Part shown: positions 22,667 to 32,263 of the stretch, one piece after another
Numbering within the stretch: position 1 is the first letter of the stretch
Layout: each line of letters starts with the position of its first letter
Assembly (NCBI RefSeq): GCF_004145405.1
Contig: NZ_SELQ01000003.1
Location: 310,001 to 374,000 of the forward strand
Direction: 5' to 3'
Origin: Salipiger sp. IMCC34102
Lineage (GTDB): Bacteria; Pseudomonadota; Alphaproteobacteria; Rhodobacterales; Rhodobacteraceae
DNA length: 64,000 bases
Notes under the pieces: model-generated
Databases searched by the model: none
Told to the model about the DNA's origin: nothing
What the model saw: the letters and a program-made list of their open reading frames with translations, nothing else
Position numbers and translations under genes: made by a program

Positions 22667-23244
22667 CAGAAGACTCCCAGCAAGAGGAACCCGCCCAGCA
22701 GAAGGACGCAGAACAGGGTGAAGACGAGGCCCAGGCGACGCTCGATGAAGTCGCGGATCGGGGCGCCGAACTTCCACAGCAAGGCGGCGACGAGGAAGAA
22801 CCGCAGCGCCCGGGCGATGAGCGAGGCCAAGACGAAGACCGGCAGCGACAGGCCCGTGACGCCGCTGGCGATGGTGATGACCTTGAAGGGGAACGGCGTC
22901 ACCCCCGCGATCAGCACCGCCCAGGCGCCCCAGTCGTTGTAGGTCAGCGCGAAGGCGTCGAAATCCTCGAGCTTGTGGTAGAAGTCGAGCACCGGCGCGC
23001 CCACGGTGTCGAAGAGGAACGCGCCGATGAAATAGCCCAGAAGCGCGCCCGCGACGGACGCCAGCGTGGCCACCGCCGCGATCAGGAAGGCGAGGCGGGG
23101 CCTTGCGATGATCATCGGGATCATCAGAACGTCCGGCGGGATCGGGAAGACGCTGCTTTCCACGAAGGCCACCGCCGCCAGCGCCCAGAGCGCATGGGGC
23201 GAACGCGACAGCGTCATGGTCCAGTCGTAGAGCCTGCGCAGCAT
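22666..23244 (-). CDS. DedA/YqaA-family membrane protein
   Basis: 192 residues from the ATG at 23244 (MLRRLYDWTMTLSRSPHALW). The SNARE-associated/DedA-like core is seen in FVESSVFPIPPDVLMIPM, GYFIGAFLFD and the conserved segment PFPFKVITIASGVTGLS. Several membrane spans run to the C-terminus. Members of the wider superfamily act as lipid or ion transporters across the inner membrane; YqaA itself has no settled role. It is the first gene of the run leading to dsbB and arginase, divergent from the metallopeptidase gene. Confidence 0.85.
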   Translation of the reverse strand: MLRRLYDWTMTLSRSPHALWALAAVAFVESSVFPIPPDVLMIPMIIARPRLAFLIAAVATLASVAGALLGYFIGAFLFDTVGAPVLDFYHKLEDFDAFALTYNDWGAWAVLIAGVTPFPFKVITIASGVTGLSLPVFVLASLIARALRFFLVAALLWKFGAPIRDFIERRLGLVFTLFCVLLLGGFLLLGVF

Positions 23245-23359
23245 GGGGTGCCTTTCGGTTTCACCCCATAGGCCACGGGTCGCGCATGGGGTCAAGTCGC
23301 GGGATGGACGGGGTCTGCGGTCGCGCTATCGTGAAGATCCGAACATGTAGGAGATCGTC

Positions 23360-24202
23360 ATGCAGTGGAGAGGTCGGCGCAGCAGCCGCAATATCGAACG
23401 GCGCGGGCGGGGCGGCGGTCGTGCCGTCGGAGGAATCGGCGGCATCGGTGCCGTGATCGTCCTGCTTCTGGGGTGGTACTTCGGGATCGACACCTCGGCA
23501 CTGGTGGGCGGCACCGGATCGCCCTCGACGCAGACGGCCGACCGCAGCGCCATCGACGGCGAGGACCCGGAGATGGAGCAGTTCGTGGCCGCCGTCTTGG
23601 GGCTGACCGAGGACGTCTGGGCGCAGACCTTCCAGCAGCAGGTGGGGGAGCCCTACAGCCCGCCCACATTGGTGCTTTTCGACGGGGTCACGCAATCGGC
23701 CTGCGGCACCGCGAACGCGGCAACGGGGCCGTTCTATTGCCCGTCGGAGGACCGGATCTTCCTCGACACGCAGTTCTTCCGCACCCTGTCGGACCGGCTG
23801 GGGGCCGGTGGCGACTTCGCCCAGGCCTACGTGATCGCCCATGAGGTGGCCCACCACATCCAGAACGAGCTGGGGATCCTGGGCCAGGTGAACCGGATGC
23901 GCGCGCAGGCCTCGCCCGCGGACGGCAACGCGCTGTCCGTCCGCACCGAGCTTCAGGCGGATTGCTACTCCGGCATCTGGGCGCGGGGCGCGGAAGAGGC
24001 CTTCGGCGTGCTGGAGCCGGGAGATATCGAGGAGGCGATGAACGCCGCCGCCGCGATCGGCGACGACCGGCTGCAAGGGGCCGCTGCACGGCCCGACAGC
24101 TTCACCCACGGCACCAGTGCGCAGCGCCAGCGCTGGTTCGCGCGGGGCTTCGACAGCGGCAACATGACCGATTGCGACACCTTCTCGGCGACGCAACTGT
24201 GA
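23360..24202 (+). CDS. ypfJ: Neutral zinc metallopeptidase, YpfJ family
   Basis: 280 residues. Start MQWRGRRSSRNIERR, preceded by AGGAGA. One membrane anchor (GAVIVLLLGWYFGI, residues about 31-44) follows a basic cytoplasmic start, placing the rest in the periplasm. The catalytic zinc motif HEVAHH near residue 168 (AYVIAHEVAHHIQN) and the downstream glutamate in TELQADCYSGIWA are typical of YpfJ. FYCPSEDRIFLD is also conserved. Paired cysteines (SACGT, YCPS) could form a disulfide. The biological substrate is unknown in this family. Confidence 0.9.
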   Translation: MQWRGRRSSRNIERRGRGGGRAVGGIGGIGAVIVLLLGWYFGIDTSALVGGTGSPSTQTADRSAIDGEDPEMEQFVAAVLGLTEDVWAQTFQQQVGEPYSPPTLVLFDGVTQSACGTANAATGPFYCPSEDRIFLDTQFFRTLSDRLGAGGDFAQAYVIAHEVAHHIQNELGILGQVNRMRAQASPADGNALSVRTELQADCYSGIWARGAEEAFGVLEPGDIEEAMNAAAAIGDDRLQGAAARPDSFTHGTSAQRQRWFARGFDSGNMTDCDTFSATQL

Positions 24203-24314
24203 CGGCGTCTTTCACGCCTGGCGCCGGCCTGCGCGCGGAGGGCGAATTTCGGTGGGGTCGGGGTGTCGTGTCGGATTGACGGGACGCGGCGTTGGGGTTA
24301 CCTCGCGATCACCG

Positions 24315-24400
24315 GCCGGTGTGGCGGAATGGTAGACGCAGGGGATTCAAAATCCCCCGCCCGCAAGGGCTTGTCGGTTCGAGTCCGACCACCGGTACCA
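24315..24400 (+). tRNA. tRNA-Leu, anticodon CAA
   Basis: 86 bases including an encoded CCA. Acceptor GCCGGTG pairs with CACCGGT; the anticodon stem GGGGA/TCCCC encloses the loop TTCAAAA, giving anticodon CAA; a long variable arm (GCCCGCAAGGGC) and the T arm with GTTCGAGTC follow. The long variable arm and anticodon identify leucine. It decodes UUG. The convergent nucleotidyltransferase gene ends five bases downstream. Confidence 0.96.
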
Positions 24401-24404
24401 GGTT

Positions 24405-24986
24405 TCACTCAGCGTTGAAGGCGGCCCAATCCTCGGGCGTGTCGAGATCCAGCCGCGCGCGGTCGTCCGCAAAGGGGATCAGCACCGTGCGGTCCGCATG
24501 ACGCGCGATAAGCGGCGCGGCACCGGTATCCCCATGCAAGGTCGCAAAGGCAGGTCGCAGGGCCGCATCGAACAGCGTCGGATGACCCGGCGCGTTCGAA
24601 GCCGTGGCACCACGCCAGATCAACGCGTCGGGATGCGCCGACCGCGCCGCGATCACCGCCTGCATCTCGGGGGCGGCGATGCGGGGCAGGTCCGCCAGCA
24701 CCACCAGGAACGCGTCGCAGGCGGGCAGGGCCGCCACCGCATCCCGCAGGCTCCCCGACAGACCCTCCGCCCCGGAGGGCACCGCGATCGGCGTGACGGG
24801 CAAACCCGCCAACACGGCGCGTCGTGCCTCCGCGTGATGATGCAGCGCGACAAAGGTTTCGCCGACGGCCACGGCGTCCTGTGCGATGCGGCGCAGAAGC
24901 GGTTGGCCCGAAACAACTTCGAGGCACTTGTCCGACCCGCGCATCCGCGAAGATGCTCCGGCGGCAAGAATCAGAATCGGAATCAT
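24405..24986 (-). CDS. MocA/MobA-like nucleotidyltransferase
   Basis: 193 residues from the ATG at 24986, which begins with the nucleotide-binding signature LAAGASSRMRGSDKCL. The NTP_transf_3 fold continues with LVVLADLPRIAAPEM and the Gly/Ala-rich GHPTLFDAALRPAFATLHGDTGAAPLI. These features fit MocA, which adds CMP to molybdenum cofactor for xanthine-dehydrogenase-type enzymes, more than MobA. Residues alone do not settle CTP or GTP. An xdhC gene and a molybdopterin-binding protein gene lie 26 kb away in this window, and could use the same cofactor. The downstream neighbour is tRNA-Leu on the other strand. Confidence 0.8.
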   Translation of the reverse strand: MIPILILAAGASSRMRGSDKCLEVVSGQPLLRRIAQDAVAVGETFVALHHHAEARRAVLAGLPVTPIAVPSGAEGLSGSLRDAVAALPACDAFLVVLADLPRIAAPEMQAVIAARSAHPDALIWRGATASNAPGHPTLFDAALRPAFATLHGDTGAAPLIARHADRTVLIPFADDRARLDLDTPEDWAAFNAE

Positions 24987-25062
24987 GCGTGTCTCCGCGT
25001 GAGGTGGTCCGGCGCCCTGAATGTGCGACGGGCTGCGCCGCGCCGGTTGCGCAGCGTCCGGG

Positions 25063-25707
25063 TCATGGGCGGTCCGCGAGGGTCTTGCCCGGTTCGTCCA
25101 CGAAGAGACCCGGAAGCGGGCGCAACTGCGTGATGCGGTCCAGCCGCAAATCCTCGAAGCGGCGGGCGGTCTCGTTCCAGGCGGCCAGCGTCCAGAGCCG
25201 ACCCCAGTAATCCAGCCGCAACGGCCGCAGCGTCGCCGTACGATCACCGAGCGTGACCTGAACGCGCTGACGGGCGCGCACGGCCTTGCGCAGGGCGGGC
25301 AGGTGCTGAAAACCGCGTGCGGCCTGCGCGAAGGGATAGATCGCGAGCGCCCGGGCGGACGCCTCGCCAGTCTGTTCGGGCAGCACGGCGGTCAGCTTCG
25401 CGTTCAGCGACCGGGCGGCGGCGGCGAGCTCCGCCTCCCGGCTTTCGGCCACGACCGCAAGGCCGATCGTCAGCGCCTCCACCTCTGCCGTGGTCAGATT
25501 GAGCGGCGGCAGGGTTACGTCGGCGGTGATCCGGTAGCCTATGCCCCGCGCGCCTTCGACCGGAACGCCGGACGCGGCCAGTGTTTCCATGTCGCGATAG
25601 ATGGTGCGGACGTGCACGCCCGTCCGCCGGGCCAGCGCCTCCGCCTGGTGCAGGCCGCCGGTGCGCAGAGTCTGGATCAAGGTCATCAGGCGGTCGGTGC
25701 GTTTCAT
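25063..25707 (-). CDS. HTH/WYL-domain transcriptional regulator
   Basis: 214 residues from the ATG at 25707; AGGAGG nine bases upstream supports this over a TTG six bases earlier. An N-terminal DeoR-like winged helix ([42 protein letters not shown]) is followed by a WYL domain, whose signature is altered to [30 protein letters not shown] proteins sense nucleotides or other ligands and regulate varied genes. The gene is divergent from tatA with a 177-base gap. Its target is not apparent. Confidence 0.87.
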   Translation of the reverse strand: MKRTDRLMTLIQTLRTGGLHQAEALARRTGVHVRTIYRDMETLAASGVPVEGARGIGYRITADVTLPPLNLTTAEVEALTIGLAVVAESREAELAAAARSLNAKLTAVLPEQTGEASARALAIYPFAQAARGFQHLPALRKAVRARQRVQVTLGDRTATLRPLRLDYWGRLWTLAAWNETARRFEDLRLDRITQLRPLPGLFVDEPGKTLADRP

Positions 25708-25884
25708 GGACAAACTCCTCCTGACAGTTTTTTGTCACGAGATCGGCGAAGTCCAGTAAAAATAGGTCGATCACAATCGCCAGATCGGTCGAATCGGGCT
25801 TCCCACGGGGCCCGCGCGCGCTTATGTCTGTGGCGTCATTCCGGCGCGGATCGCATCGCGTCAAACCTGATGGGGGATAATTCC

Positions 25885-26109
25885 ATGCTCAACAACATCG
25901 GCCTGCCGGGCCTTCTGCTGATCGCCGTCGTCGTCCTCGTGCTCTTCGGCCGTGGCAAGATCTCCAGCCTGATGGGTGAAGTCGGCAAGGGCATCACGGC
26001 CTTCAAGCGCGGCGTCGACGACGGCAAGAAGGAACTCGACGACAGCTTTGCCGACGCGCGCGACGTCTCTCCGGACGCGACCGTGAAGACCGACAAGGAC
26101 AAGGTCTGA
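25885..26109 (+). CDS. tatA: Sec-independent translocase subunit TatA
   Basis: 74 residues from the ATG at 25885, which has GGGGGA eight bases upstream. A single short transmembrane helix ([20 protein letters not shown]) with the hinge and amphipathic helix ([21 protein letters not shown]) and the FGRGKI signature identify TatA, which forms the pore for folded proteins. The tail is charged. tatB begins 24 bases on, tatC follows, making the full twin-arginine translocon. Upstream codons in frame belong to the divergent regulator region. Confidence 0.95.
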   Translation: MLNNIGLPGLLLIAVVVLVLFGRGKISSLMGEVGKGITAFKRGVDDGKKELDDSFADARDVSPDATVKTDKDKV

Positions 26110-26133
26110 ATCAAGATATAGGGGGCTCTGCCC

Positions 26134-26658
26134 ATGTTCGGCCTTGGCGCGAGCGAGATGATCCTCCTGGGGGTCGTGGCCTTGATCGTAATCGGGCCGA
26201 AGGATCTGCCCAACCTGTTCCGCACGCTGGGTCAGTTCACGGGCAAGGCGCGGGCGATGGCGTCCGAATTCTCGCGCGCGATGGAAGCGGCGGCCGACGA
26301 CAGCGGCGTGAAGGACATCTCGAAGTCGATCAAGGCCGCGGCGAACCCGACGAAATTCGGCCTCGACAGCGCGCGTGACGCGATGAGCGGCAAGAAGGGT
26401 CCCGCCACCCAATCGCTCAGCGCGGATCGGCAGGCGGCCAAGGACAAGATCAGCGCCAACGCCGCCCGCGTGGCCGAGGAACGCCGCGCCCGTGAGGCTG
26501 CACTGGCCGAGGAAGACGAGGACATGGCCGACATGATGGACGACGCGCCCGCCATTCCGCCCTCCTCGGACGCGCCGCCCCGCGTGACTGAGAACGAAGC
26601 GGTCAAACCCGCGCCTGCACCCGCGCCCGAGACGACCGACGAGAAGACCTCCACATGA
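26134..26658 (+). CDS. tatB: Sec-independent translocase subunit TatB
   Basis: 174 residues. N-terminal helix [26 protein letters not shown] with the TatB hallmark Glu8 and IGPKDLP, then a long amphipathic helix and a Lys/Ala-rich coiled region ([33 protein letters not shown]). The C-terminal part is Pro/Ala-rich and probably disordered. TatB binds twin-arginine signal peptides with TatC. The stop shares ATGA with the tatC start. Confidence 0.94.
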   Translation: MFGLGASEMILLGVVALIVIGPKDLPNLFRTLGQFTGKARAMASEFSRAMEAAADDSGVKDISKSIKAAANPTKFGLDSARDAMSGKKGPATQSLSADRQAAKDKISANAARVAEERRAREAALAEEDEDMADMMDDAPAIPPSSDAPPRVTENEAVKPAPAPAPETTDEKTST

Positions 26659-27518
26659 GTGCCGCCGACGAGCTGGAAGACAGCGCCGCCCCGCTGATCG
26701 AGCACCTGACGGAACTGCGCAACCGGCTGATCCGGTCACTCATCGCCTTCATCATCGGGATGGTGATCTGCTTCACGGTCTGGAACCCGATCTTCAACTT
26801 CCTGACCCAGCCGCTGTGCCGCGCGCTGGAACTGGAAGGCCAGGATTGCGGGCTGATCTTCATCGCGCTGGAAGAAGGGTTCTTCGTCGCGATCCAGATC
26901 TCCCTTCTGGGCGGGCTGGCGCTGTCGTTCCCGGTGATCTCCTACCAGATGTGGCGTTTCGTGGCGCCAGGCCTCTACAAGTCCGAGAAGGGGGCCTTCC
27001 TGCCGTTCCTCGTGGCCTCGCCCTTCATGTTCTTCCTTGGTGCGGCCTTCGCCTACTACGTGATCACGCCGCTGGCCTTCGACTTCTTCCTGGGCTTCCA
27101 GCAAGGCGAGATCGCGGCCGAAGGCGATGTCACGACCGAGGCCGCGGGCCTGCTGTTTCAGGGGTCGGCCAAGGCCTACCTGAACCTGACCATCAAGTTC
27201 ATCGTGGCCTTCGGGTTGTGCTTCCAGCTTCCCGTGCTGCTGACGCTGATGGGCAAGGCCGGGCTGGTCAGCGCCGCGGGCCTGCGCAACACGCGCAAGT
27301 ATGCGGTGGTCGGCATCCTGCTGATGGCGGCGCTCGCCACGCCACCGGACGTCGTCAGCCAGGTGATCCTCTTCGTGGTGGTCTACGGCCTTTACGAGAT
27401 CTCGATCCAACTGGTCGCCCGGGTCGAGGCGAAACGCCTGGCGCAGCTCCGGGCCGAGGGCGTGGTGGGCGAGGATGAGGATATCCACGGCAACCCGCTG
27501 GACGAGGACCCCCGTTGA
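26655..27518 (+). CDS. tatC: Sec-independent translocase subunit TatC
   Basis: 287 residues with six transmembrane helices. The signal-peptide-binding N-terminus [22 protein letters not shown] carries the conserved HLxELR, and the first periplasmic loop holds FLTQPL. Later conserved segments are [33 protein letters not shown] and [15 protein letters not shown] loop insert of about 20 residues ([25 protein letters not shown]) is typical of alphaproteobacterial TatC. The gene overlaps tatB (ATGA) and its stop overlaps the TTG start of the following ATPase gene. Confidence 0.96.
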   Translation: MSAADELEDSAAPLIEHLTELRNRLIRSLIAFIIGMVICFTVWNPIFNFLTQPLCRALELEGQDCGLIFIALEEGFFVAIQISLLGGLALSFPVISYQMWRFVAPGLYKSEKGAFLPFLVASPFMFFLGAAFAYYVITPLAFDFFLGFQQGEIAAEGDVTTEAAGLLFQGSAKAYLNLTIKFIVAFGLCFQLPVLLTLMGKAGLVSAAGLRNTRKYAVVGILLMAALATPPDVVSQVILFVVVYGLYEISIQLVARVEAKRLAQLRAEGVVGEDEDIHGNPLDEDPR

Positions 27519-28354
27519 GCGACGCGGACCTGACGCGGATCGCGGACGCGTTGGAGCGTCTGCGGCCGGGGCCCGCGACGCCGCCCGATTTCGACGCGGC
27601 CTCCGCCTTCGTCTGGCACGCGGACCCCGACCGGCTGGAGCCGGTGACGTCCGTGAACCGCGTCGATCTGGAGCTGCTGGTGGGCATCGACCGCGCCCGC
27701 GATACGCTCTTGCAGAATACCGAACGGTTCGCGCGCGGCCTAGCGGCGAACAACGCGCTTCTGTGGGGCGCGCGTGGCATGGGAAAATCAAGCCTCGTCA
27801 AGGCGGTACACGGCAAACTTGAGGCGGATTACCCCGATCTGAAGCTGGTCGAGATCCAGCGCGAGGATCTCGCCTCCATCGGGCGGTGCCTGTCGCTCCT
27901 GCGCGGATCGGACAAGCGGTTCGTGCTCTATTGCGACGATCTGTCGTTCGGCCATGACGATGCGCACTACAAGTCGCTCAAGGCGGTGCTGGATGGCGGT
28001 ATCGAAGGCCGGCCTGCCAACGTGGTGCTCTATGCGACCTCCAACCGGCGGCACCTGATGCCCCGCGACATGATCGAGAACGAGGCCTCCACCGCGATCA
28101 CCGCCGGGGAGGCGGTGGAGGAAAAGGTCTCGCTCTCGGACCGGTTCGGGCTCTGGCTGGGCTTCCACGCCTGCGATCAGGACGCATACCTGGCCATGAT
28201 CCGGGGCTATTGCGACGCCTACGGGATCGAGATCACGGACGCCGAGCTGCGCGCGCAGGCCATCGAATGGCAGGCGACCCGCGGGTCCCGCTCGGGCCGG
28301 GTGGCCTGGCAATTCTTCGTGGACCTGGCCGGGCGCCGCGGCGTCGCGGTCTGA
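27515..28354 (+). CDS. DUF815 AAA-type ATPase
   Basis: 279 residues starting at a TTG that shares TTGA with the tatC stop. Walker A is [11 protein letters not shown] near residues 90-97; Walker B-like [10 protein letters not shown] follows about 55 residues on, then the sensor segment [18 protein letters not shown], and [23 protein letters not shown]815 ATPases are widespread in proteobacteria and cytoplasmic; their role is not established. Coupling to tatC argues that the product is made together with the translocon, although a direct part in Tat export is only a possibility. It is followed by repeat copy D. Confidence 0.88.
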   Translation: MSDADLTRIADALERLRPGPATPPDFDAASAFVWHADPDRLEPVTSVNRVDLELLVGIDRARDTLLQNTERFARGLAANNALLWGARGMGKSSLVKAVHGKLEADYPDLKLVEIQREDLASIGRCLSLLRGSDKRFVLYCDDLSFGHDDAHYKSLKAVLDGGIEGRPANVVLYATSNRRHLMPRDMIENEASTAITAGEAVEEKVSLSDRFGLWLGFHACDQDAYLAMIRGYCDAYGIEITDAELRAQAIEWQATRGSRSGRVAWQFFVDLAGRRGVAV

Positions 28355-28402
28355 GCCACCGCGTCATGCGGGGGTCGGCGCGGGCGGCGTGCCGCGCGTC
28401 TT

Positions 28403-28427
28403 GAGTTTATCTTGCCAGATGAAGGGG
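28403..28427 (+). repeat. Dispersed 3'-flanking repeat, copy D
   Basis: GAGTTTATCTTGCCAG followed by ATGAAGGGG. It matches the reverse complement of copy E (near 63182-63205) at 22 of 24 positions and of copy G (58450-58476) at about 22 of 25. It lies after the DUF815 gene in the same orientation. Confidence 0.75.
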
Positions 28428-28453
28428 CGGGCGGCTGCGCCCCGTCCTGAAGG

Positions 28454-29680
28454 TCAGCCGGGCAGGTAGTCGTTGGGGTCGACGGCGCTCATCCCTTCAC
28501 GAACTTCGAAGTGCAGGAAGGTGGGCGAGCCCGCCGCGACCGTGCCGATCCGGCCCCCGCGGCTGACGCTGTCGCCCTTGGCGACTTCGAGGTCGTCGAG
28601 GTTCGTGTAGACCGTCATCAGGTTGTCGGGGTGGCGGATGACCACGATTGACACGCCAGAGGTATCCTCGGTCACCGCGGCCACGGTGCCCCGGTCGGCG
28701 GCCTGCACGGCAGCGCCGGCGCTGGCACCGATGTCGATACCTTCGTTCCTGCCGGGATTGTAGTCCCGGATCACGGCGCCCGAAACGGGGCGCAGGAAGC
28801 GCGCATCGCTCGCAGGTGCGGAGGCGGCCGGGGCCGGCGCGGGTTCGGGGGCCGGTGCGGGTTCGGAGGCGGGCGCCTCGGGGGCCGGAGCGGAGTCTTT
28901 GATCTGGGTCGGCGGCGTCGCTTCGCTGGTCAGATCCGGCGGATCCGGCAGGTCGGCGATGGTGAACCCGGGCGTGGCGTCGGTGGTGGGAAGTGGCGCC
29001 GTGGCGGAGGGTGGCGGCGGGGTCGGGGTCCCGGCGCCCGGCGCGGTCGGTGTCTCCAGCGTCGTCGTGGTGGTCGAGGCGCCCGCGCTCGTCGGCACCA
29101 GCAGGACCTGGCCTTCACGCACGCTCAGGCTGCCGTCGAGGCCGTTCCAGCTGGCCAGTGTCGCGACCGGAATGTCGTAGAGCCGCGCGACCGAATAGGC
29201 GGTCTCGCCCCGGGCGACGGTATGGCGGATGGGTTGCGGTGCCGTGGTGGCGACAGGCGTCTGGGGGCTTGCGCCCACGCGGTCGAGGGCCGTGGTCGCC
29301 ACGGCCGTCACGTCGAGCGGGACGGTCGCCTGTTGTCCTGCGACGCGGGCGGGCAGGGCCACGATCTCTCCGGCGCGCAGGGTGGCATCGGCGTCGATAC
29401 CGTTGGTGCTGGCCACGTCGGTGGCATTCAGGCCCAGCCGGGTCGAGATGCTGCGCACCGTGTCGCCGCTGCGGGCGACGGCGACCTGGTAATCGGGATA
29501 GGTGATCACGCCGCGCTCGTCCGCCTGGGGCCGTTGCGAGGCATTGGCCGCGGCAGGAGAGGTATCGAACCCGCCGGCCCGGTCGCGCAGGTCGATGTCC
29601 GGCATGGGTCCGTCGCAGGCCGCCATCGCCACGAGGGCGGCACAGGACACGGTCAGTCGGGTCAATCGGCGGATCTGCAT
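28454..29680 (-). CDS. LysM/M23 peptidase-like lipoprotein (NlpD type)
   Basis: 408 residues, with CAGGAG seven bases before the ATG at 29680. The lipoprotein signal (RLTVSCAALVAMAACDG) puts it in the outer membrane. Two LysM domains bind peptidoglycan (VAVARSGDTVRSISTRLGLNATDVASTNG and HTVARGETAYSVARLYDIPVATLASWNGL), a long Pro/Ala/Thr linker follows, then a lysostaphin-like M23 domain (NEGIDIGASAGAAVQAADRGTVAAVTEDTSG, VYTNLDDLEV, FLHFEVREG). The zinc ligands of active enzymes are not all present, as in NlpD and EnvC, so it is probably an amidase activator in cell division. Neighbours surE and pcm match the classical surE-pcm-nlpD order. Confidence 0.9.
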   Translation of the reverse strand: MQIRRLTRLTVSCAALVAMAACDGPMPDIDLRDRAGGFDTSPAAANASQRPQADERGVITYPDYQVAVARSGDTVRSISTRLGLNATDVASTNGIDADATLRAGEIVALPARVAGQQATVPLDVTAVATTALDRVGASPQTPVATTAPQPIRHTVARGETAYSVARLYDIPVATLASWNGLDGSLSVREGQVLLVPTSAGASTTTTTLETPTAPGAGTPTPPPPSATAPLPTTDATPGFTIADLPDPPDLTSEATPPTQIKDSAPAPEAPASEPAPAPEPAPAPAASAPASDARFLRPVSGAVIRDYNPGRNEGIDIGASAGAAVQAADRGTVAAVTEDTSGVSIVVIRHPDNLMTVYTNLDDLEVAKGDSVSRGGRIGTVAAGSPTFLHFEVREGMSAVDPNDYLPG

Positions 29681-29727
29681 GGGCGCTCCTGGGTCTGCTT
29701 CCCGTCTCGCGCGGGTTGGCTCAGGTT

Positions 29728-30366
29728 CTAGTCCTCTCCGAGCCCTTCAATCAAGGGAACAAAGCGGACGGTGGACAATTCATCGTAGTCCAGCCCGGTT
29801 TCGGTCCGGCGGACGCGGATCAGGTTCTGGATGGTGTCGGACTGCCCGACGGGCAGGACCATGATGCCGCCGACGCGCAGTTGCGCAAGCAGCGGGCCCG
29901 GGGGATCCTCTGCGGCGGCGGTCAGAAGGATCCGGTCGAAGGGCGCCTGTTCGGGCAGCCCGTGAGACCCGTCGCCGGTCATGGCCGTGATGTTGGCGAT
30001 GCCGAGCGCGTCGAAGACCGTCTGCGCCTGGCTCACCAGCGTGCGGAACCGGTCCACCGTGTAGACCCGCCGCGCGAGCTTCGACAGGATCGCCGCCTGG
30101 TAGCCCGAGCCGGTGCCCACTTCGAGCACCTTGTGACGCGGCTCGACCTCCAGCGCCTGGGTCATGAGGCCCACGATGGATGGCTGGCTGATGGTCTGCC
30201 CGCAGGAGATCGGCAGCGGCACGTCGTCGTAGGCGCGCGAGGCGAAAAGCCCGCGCAGGAAGCGGGCGCGGTCCACGCCCTCCATCGCGTGAAGGACGCG
30301 CTCGTCCGTAACCCCGCGAGAGCGCAGGGCGAAGAGGAACTGCATCTTCGTTTCGGGATCGATCAC
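29728..30366 (-). CDS. pcm: Protein-L-isoaspartate O-methyltransferase
   Basis: 212 residues from a GTG at 30366 that shares GTGA with the surE stop. The enzyme methylates isoaspartyl residues in damaged proteins with SAM. Family segments are intact: [28 protein letters not shown] motif [27 protein letters not shown], and [27 protein letters not shown]. It lies between surE and the LysM/M23 lipoprotein gene, the usual arrangement of this stress-related operon in proteobacteria. Confidence 0.94.
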   Translation of the reverse strand: MIDPETKMQFLFALRSRGVTDERVLHAMEGVDRARFLRGLFASRAYDDVPLPISCGQTISQPSIVGLMTQALEVEPRHKVLEVGTGSGYQAAILSKLARRVYTVDRFRTLVSQAQTVFDALGIANITAMTGDGSHGLPEQAPFDRILLTAAAEDPPGPLLAQLRVGGIMVLPVGQSDTIQNLIRVRRTETGLDYDELSTVRFVPLIEGLGED

Positions 30367-31145
30367 GTCAGCCGGTCTTTGAAACGGTCAAGCACCGCGT
30401 GCGCCGTCAGGTCCGCGCGCATCGGCGTCAGCGAGATGTAGCCGTCGACATTGGCCCGCGCATCGGTGCCTTCCGCCGTCCGGCGTTGCTGATCGCCCCC
30501 TTTAACCCACAAGAAATGCCGGTAGGAGGGGGCCTCGACGCGGACGACGTGATGGTGACCCCCCTGACGGAACCCCTGGGCGGTGACCTGAAGGCCCTGG
30601 ACCTCCTTGGCGGGGACGGGCGGGAAGTTCACGTTCCAGAACAGCCGGTAGTCGGCCTCGTCCCAGGGATCGGCATCCAGCAGGCGGCGGATGGTCCGAA
30701 CGCCATGGTCGCGCGCCGCCGAGAAGGGGACCGGCTCGTCCCGGTTGTGCGGCCCGTAGAACTGCGACAGCGCGATGGCGCGGCAGCCTTGCAGCGCGCC
30801 CTCCATCGCGGCGCCGACGGTGCCGGAGTAAAGCACGTTCTCGGCCGCGTTGTTGCCGCGGTTCACGCCCGACAGGATCAGGTCGGGCCGGTCGGGCATG
30901 ATGTCGAAGAGCGCCGCCAGCACGCAATCGGCGGGGGTGCCCTGGATGGCGAAGCGGCGCGGCGCCACCTCGCGGACGAGGGTCGGCATGACGTAGCTGA
31001 TACAGTGACCGACGCCCGATTGCTCGTCGGTGGGGGCCACGACCCAGACCTCTCCGTCGGGGCCGGCGAGTTCGGTCGCGATCTCTTCCAGAACGGCGAG
31101 ACCGGGGGCCTGGATGCCGTCGTCGTTGGTGATCAGAATACGCAT
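30363..31145 (-). CDS. surE: 5'/3'-nucleotidase SurE
   Basis: 260 residues. SurE is a divalent-metal phosphatase acting on nucleoside monophosphates. The N-terminal metal-binding motif [13 protein letters not shown], the segment [15 protein letters not shown], and [25 protein letters not shown] are diagnostic. The C-terminal part keeps [14 protein letters not shown]. Coupled to pcm by a four-base overlap. Confidence 0.95.
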   Translation of the reverse strand: MRILITNDDGIQAPGLAVLEEIATELAGPDGEVWVVAPTDEQSGVGHCISYVMPTLVREVAPRRFAIQGTPADCVLAALFDIMPDRPDLILSGVNRGNNAAENVLYSGTVGAAMEGALQGCRAIALSQFYGPHNRDEPVPFSAARDHGVRTIRRLLDADPWDEADYRLFWNVNFPPVPAKEVQGLQVTAQGFRQGGHHHVVRVEAPSYRHFLWVKGGDQQRRTAEGTDARANVDGYISLTPMRADLTAHAVLDRFKDRLT

Positions 31146-31211
31146 GAGGCCCCGTCTTTGATTTTGCGCACCCTAATGGCCGCGGGAGGTACGGGCAAGC
31201 GGGCCTGCGCG

Positions 31212-31856
31212 CTAGCCCAGGACCTGCGGCAACAGGCGTGCGGCCTCGACGGCGCAGGGGGTGAGTGCCCCGCGATCCTCTCCCGGGAAGAAGCGGCCGC
31301 GCAGGGCGGTGGGCATCGGCGCCGGCGCGAGCGTGGTGACCTGCGGTCCGGTGCGCGCCGTCTCGGCCGCCCAGGAGCGGACCAGCGCCATCTGCGCGGC
31401 CTTGGTCGCGCCATAGGTGCCGAAGAACTTCTCGCCCGCGCAGGCGTCGTCGAAGAAGACGGCGCGTCCCGCCTGGCCCAGCAGGGGGGCCACGTAAGAG
31501 ATCAACCGCTGGGTTCCGGTCACGTTGACGTCGAGCGCCTTCGCGAAATCCTTCGGGCCGATATGGGCGGCGGGGGCCAGCGGCGTGGCGTGGATCGCGG
31601 TGTGAACCCACAGGTCGAGCCGTCCCCAGCGGTCGAAGATGCCGCGGCAGAGCTGCTGCATCGCGGCATCGACAGTGATGTCCATGGGGGCGAGCGTCGC
31701 CTGGCCACCGGCGGCCTGGATCGCGTCGTCCAGCTCTTCCAGCGCGCCCGTGGTGCGGCCCACGGCGATGACGTGATGGGTGGGGGCCAGGGCCGCGGCG
31801 ATGGCCGCGCCCAGCCCGCGCGAGGCCCCGGTGACAAGTGCGATACGGTCGGTCAT
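31212..31856 (-). CDS. Short-chain dehydrogenase/reductase
   Basis: 214 residues, AAGGGG before the ATG. A classical Rossmann SDR: TGASRGLG near residues 9-16, HVIAVGRTTGALEEL, the NAG-like position replaced by VHTAIHA, and the catalytic YGATK with a Ser/Asp upstream (VFFDDACAGEKFFGTYGATKAA). The usual catalytic serine before the tyrosine is not obvious, so activity could be altered. Substrate unknown. It lies between surE and the small PilP-like gene in the same direction. Confidence 0.85.
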   Translation of the reverse strand: MTDRIALVTGASRGLGAAIAAALAPTHHVIAVGRTTGALEELDDAIQAAGGQATLAPMDITVDAAMQQLCRGIFDRWGRLDLWVHTAIHATPLAPAAHIGPKDFAKALDVNVTGTQRLISYVAPLLGQAGRAVFFDDACAGEKFFGTYGATKAAQMALVRSWAAETARTGPQVTTLAPAPMPTALRGRFFPGEDRGALTPCAVEAARLLPQVLG

Positions 31857-31894
31857 GCCGCCCCTTTGCCGCAGCCGTGGGCCGCTGTCCAGCC

Positions 31895-32167
31895 TCAGCC
31901 GGGCATCGTCAGGGTGCGCGCGGCCCCCCGACGGTCGACGATCTGCAGCGCATCCTCTGCCACGGCGATGACGGTGATGTCATCGGCGGTGTCGCCTTCG
32001 CCCAGGGATTCGATCCGGCCGTCCTCGAGCCGCACGAGCGCGCGGTTGCCTTCCGGCGTGCTGCGCACGCCGATAAGCGCCACCCGGTCGAGGGGGATCT
32101 GTTCCTCCGACCGGGCAAGATCGGCCACGTGGTCGGGGGTGGGATTGATGTCGTTCGTGTCCGTCAT
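31895..32167 (-). CDS. Small protein with PilP/GspC-like pattern
   Basis: 90 residues from the ATG at 32167 (MTDTNDINPTPDHVADLARSEEQ). The C-terminal 55 residues (IPLDRVALIGVRSTPEGNRALVRLEDGRIESLGEGD..) follow the beta-rich pattern of periplasmic PilP/GspC homology domains: hydrophobic strand, LIGV, ALVR, then a G-D turn. There is no signal peptide. Such domains elsewhere bind secretin partners, but no pilus genes are here and this identification is weak. Gene direction agrees with the SDR and MscS genes. Confidence 0.6.
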   Translation of the reverse strand: MTDTNDINPTPDHVADLARSEEQIPLDRVALIGVRSTPEGNRALVRLEDGRIESLGEGDTADDITVIAVAEDALQIVDRRGAARTLTMPG

Positions 32168-32263
32168 GGTGATATCCGCCTTGACTAATGATCTCGAACG
32201 CATCTGTCGGATCGCTTCGGCGGAGGGAAGGGGGGCGGCCGCAGGGGGCCGGGATTGGCGTCT

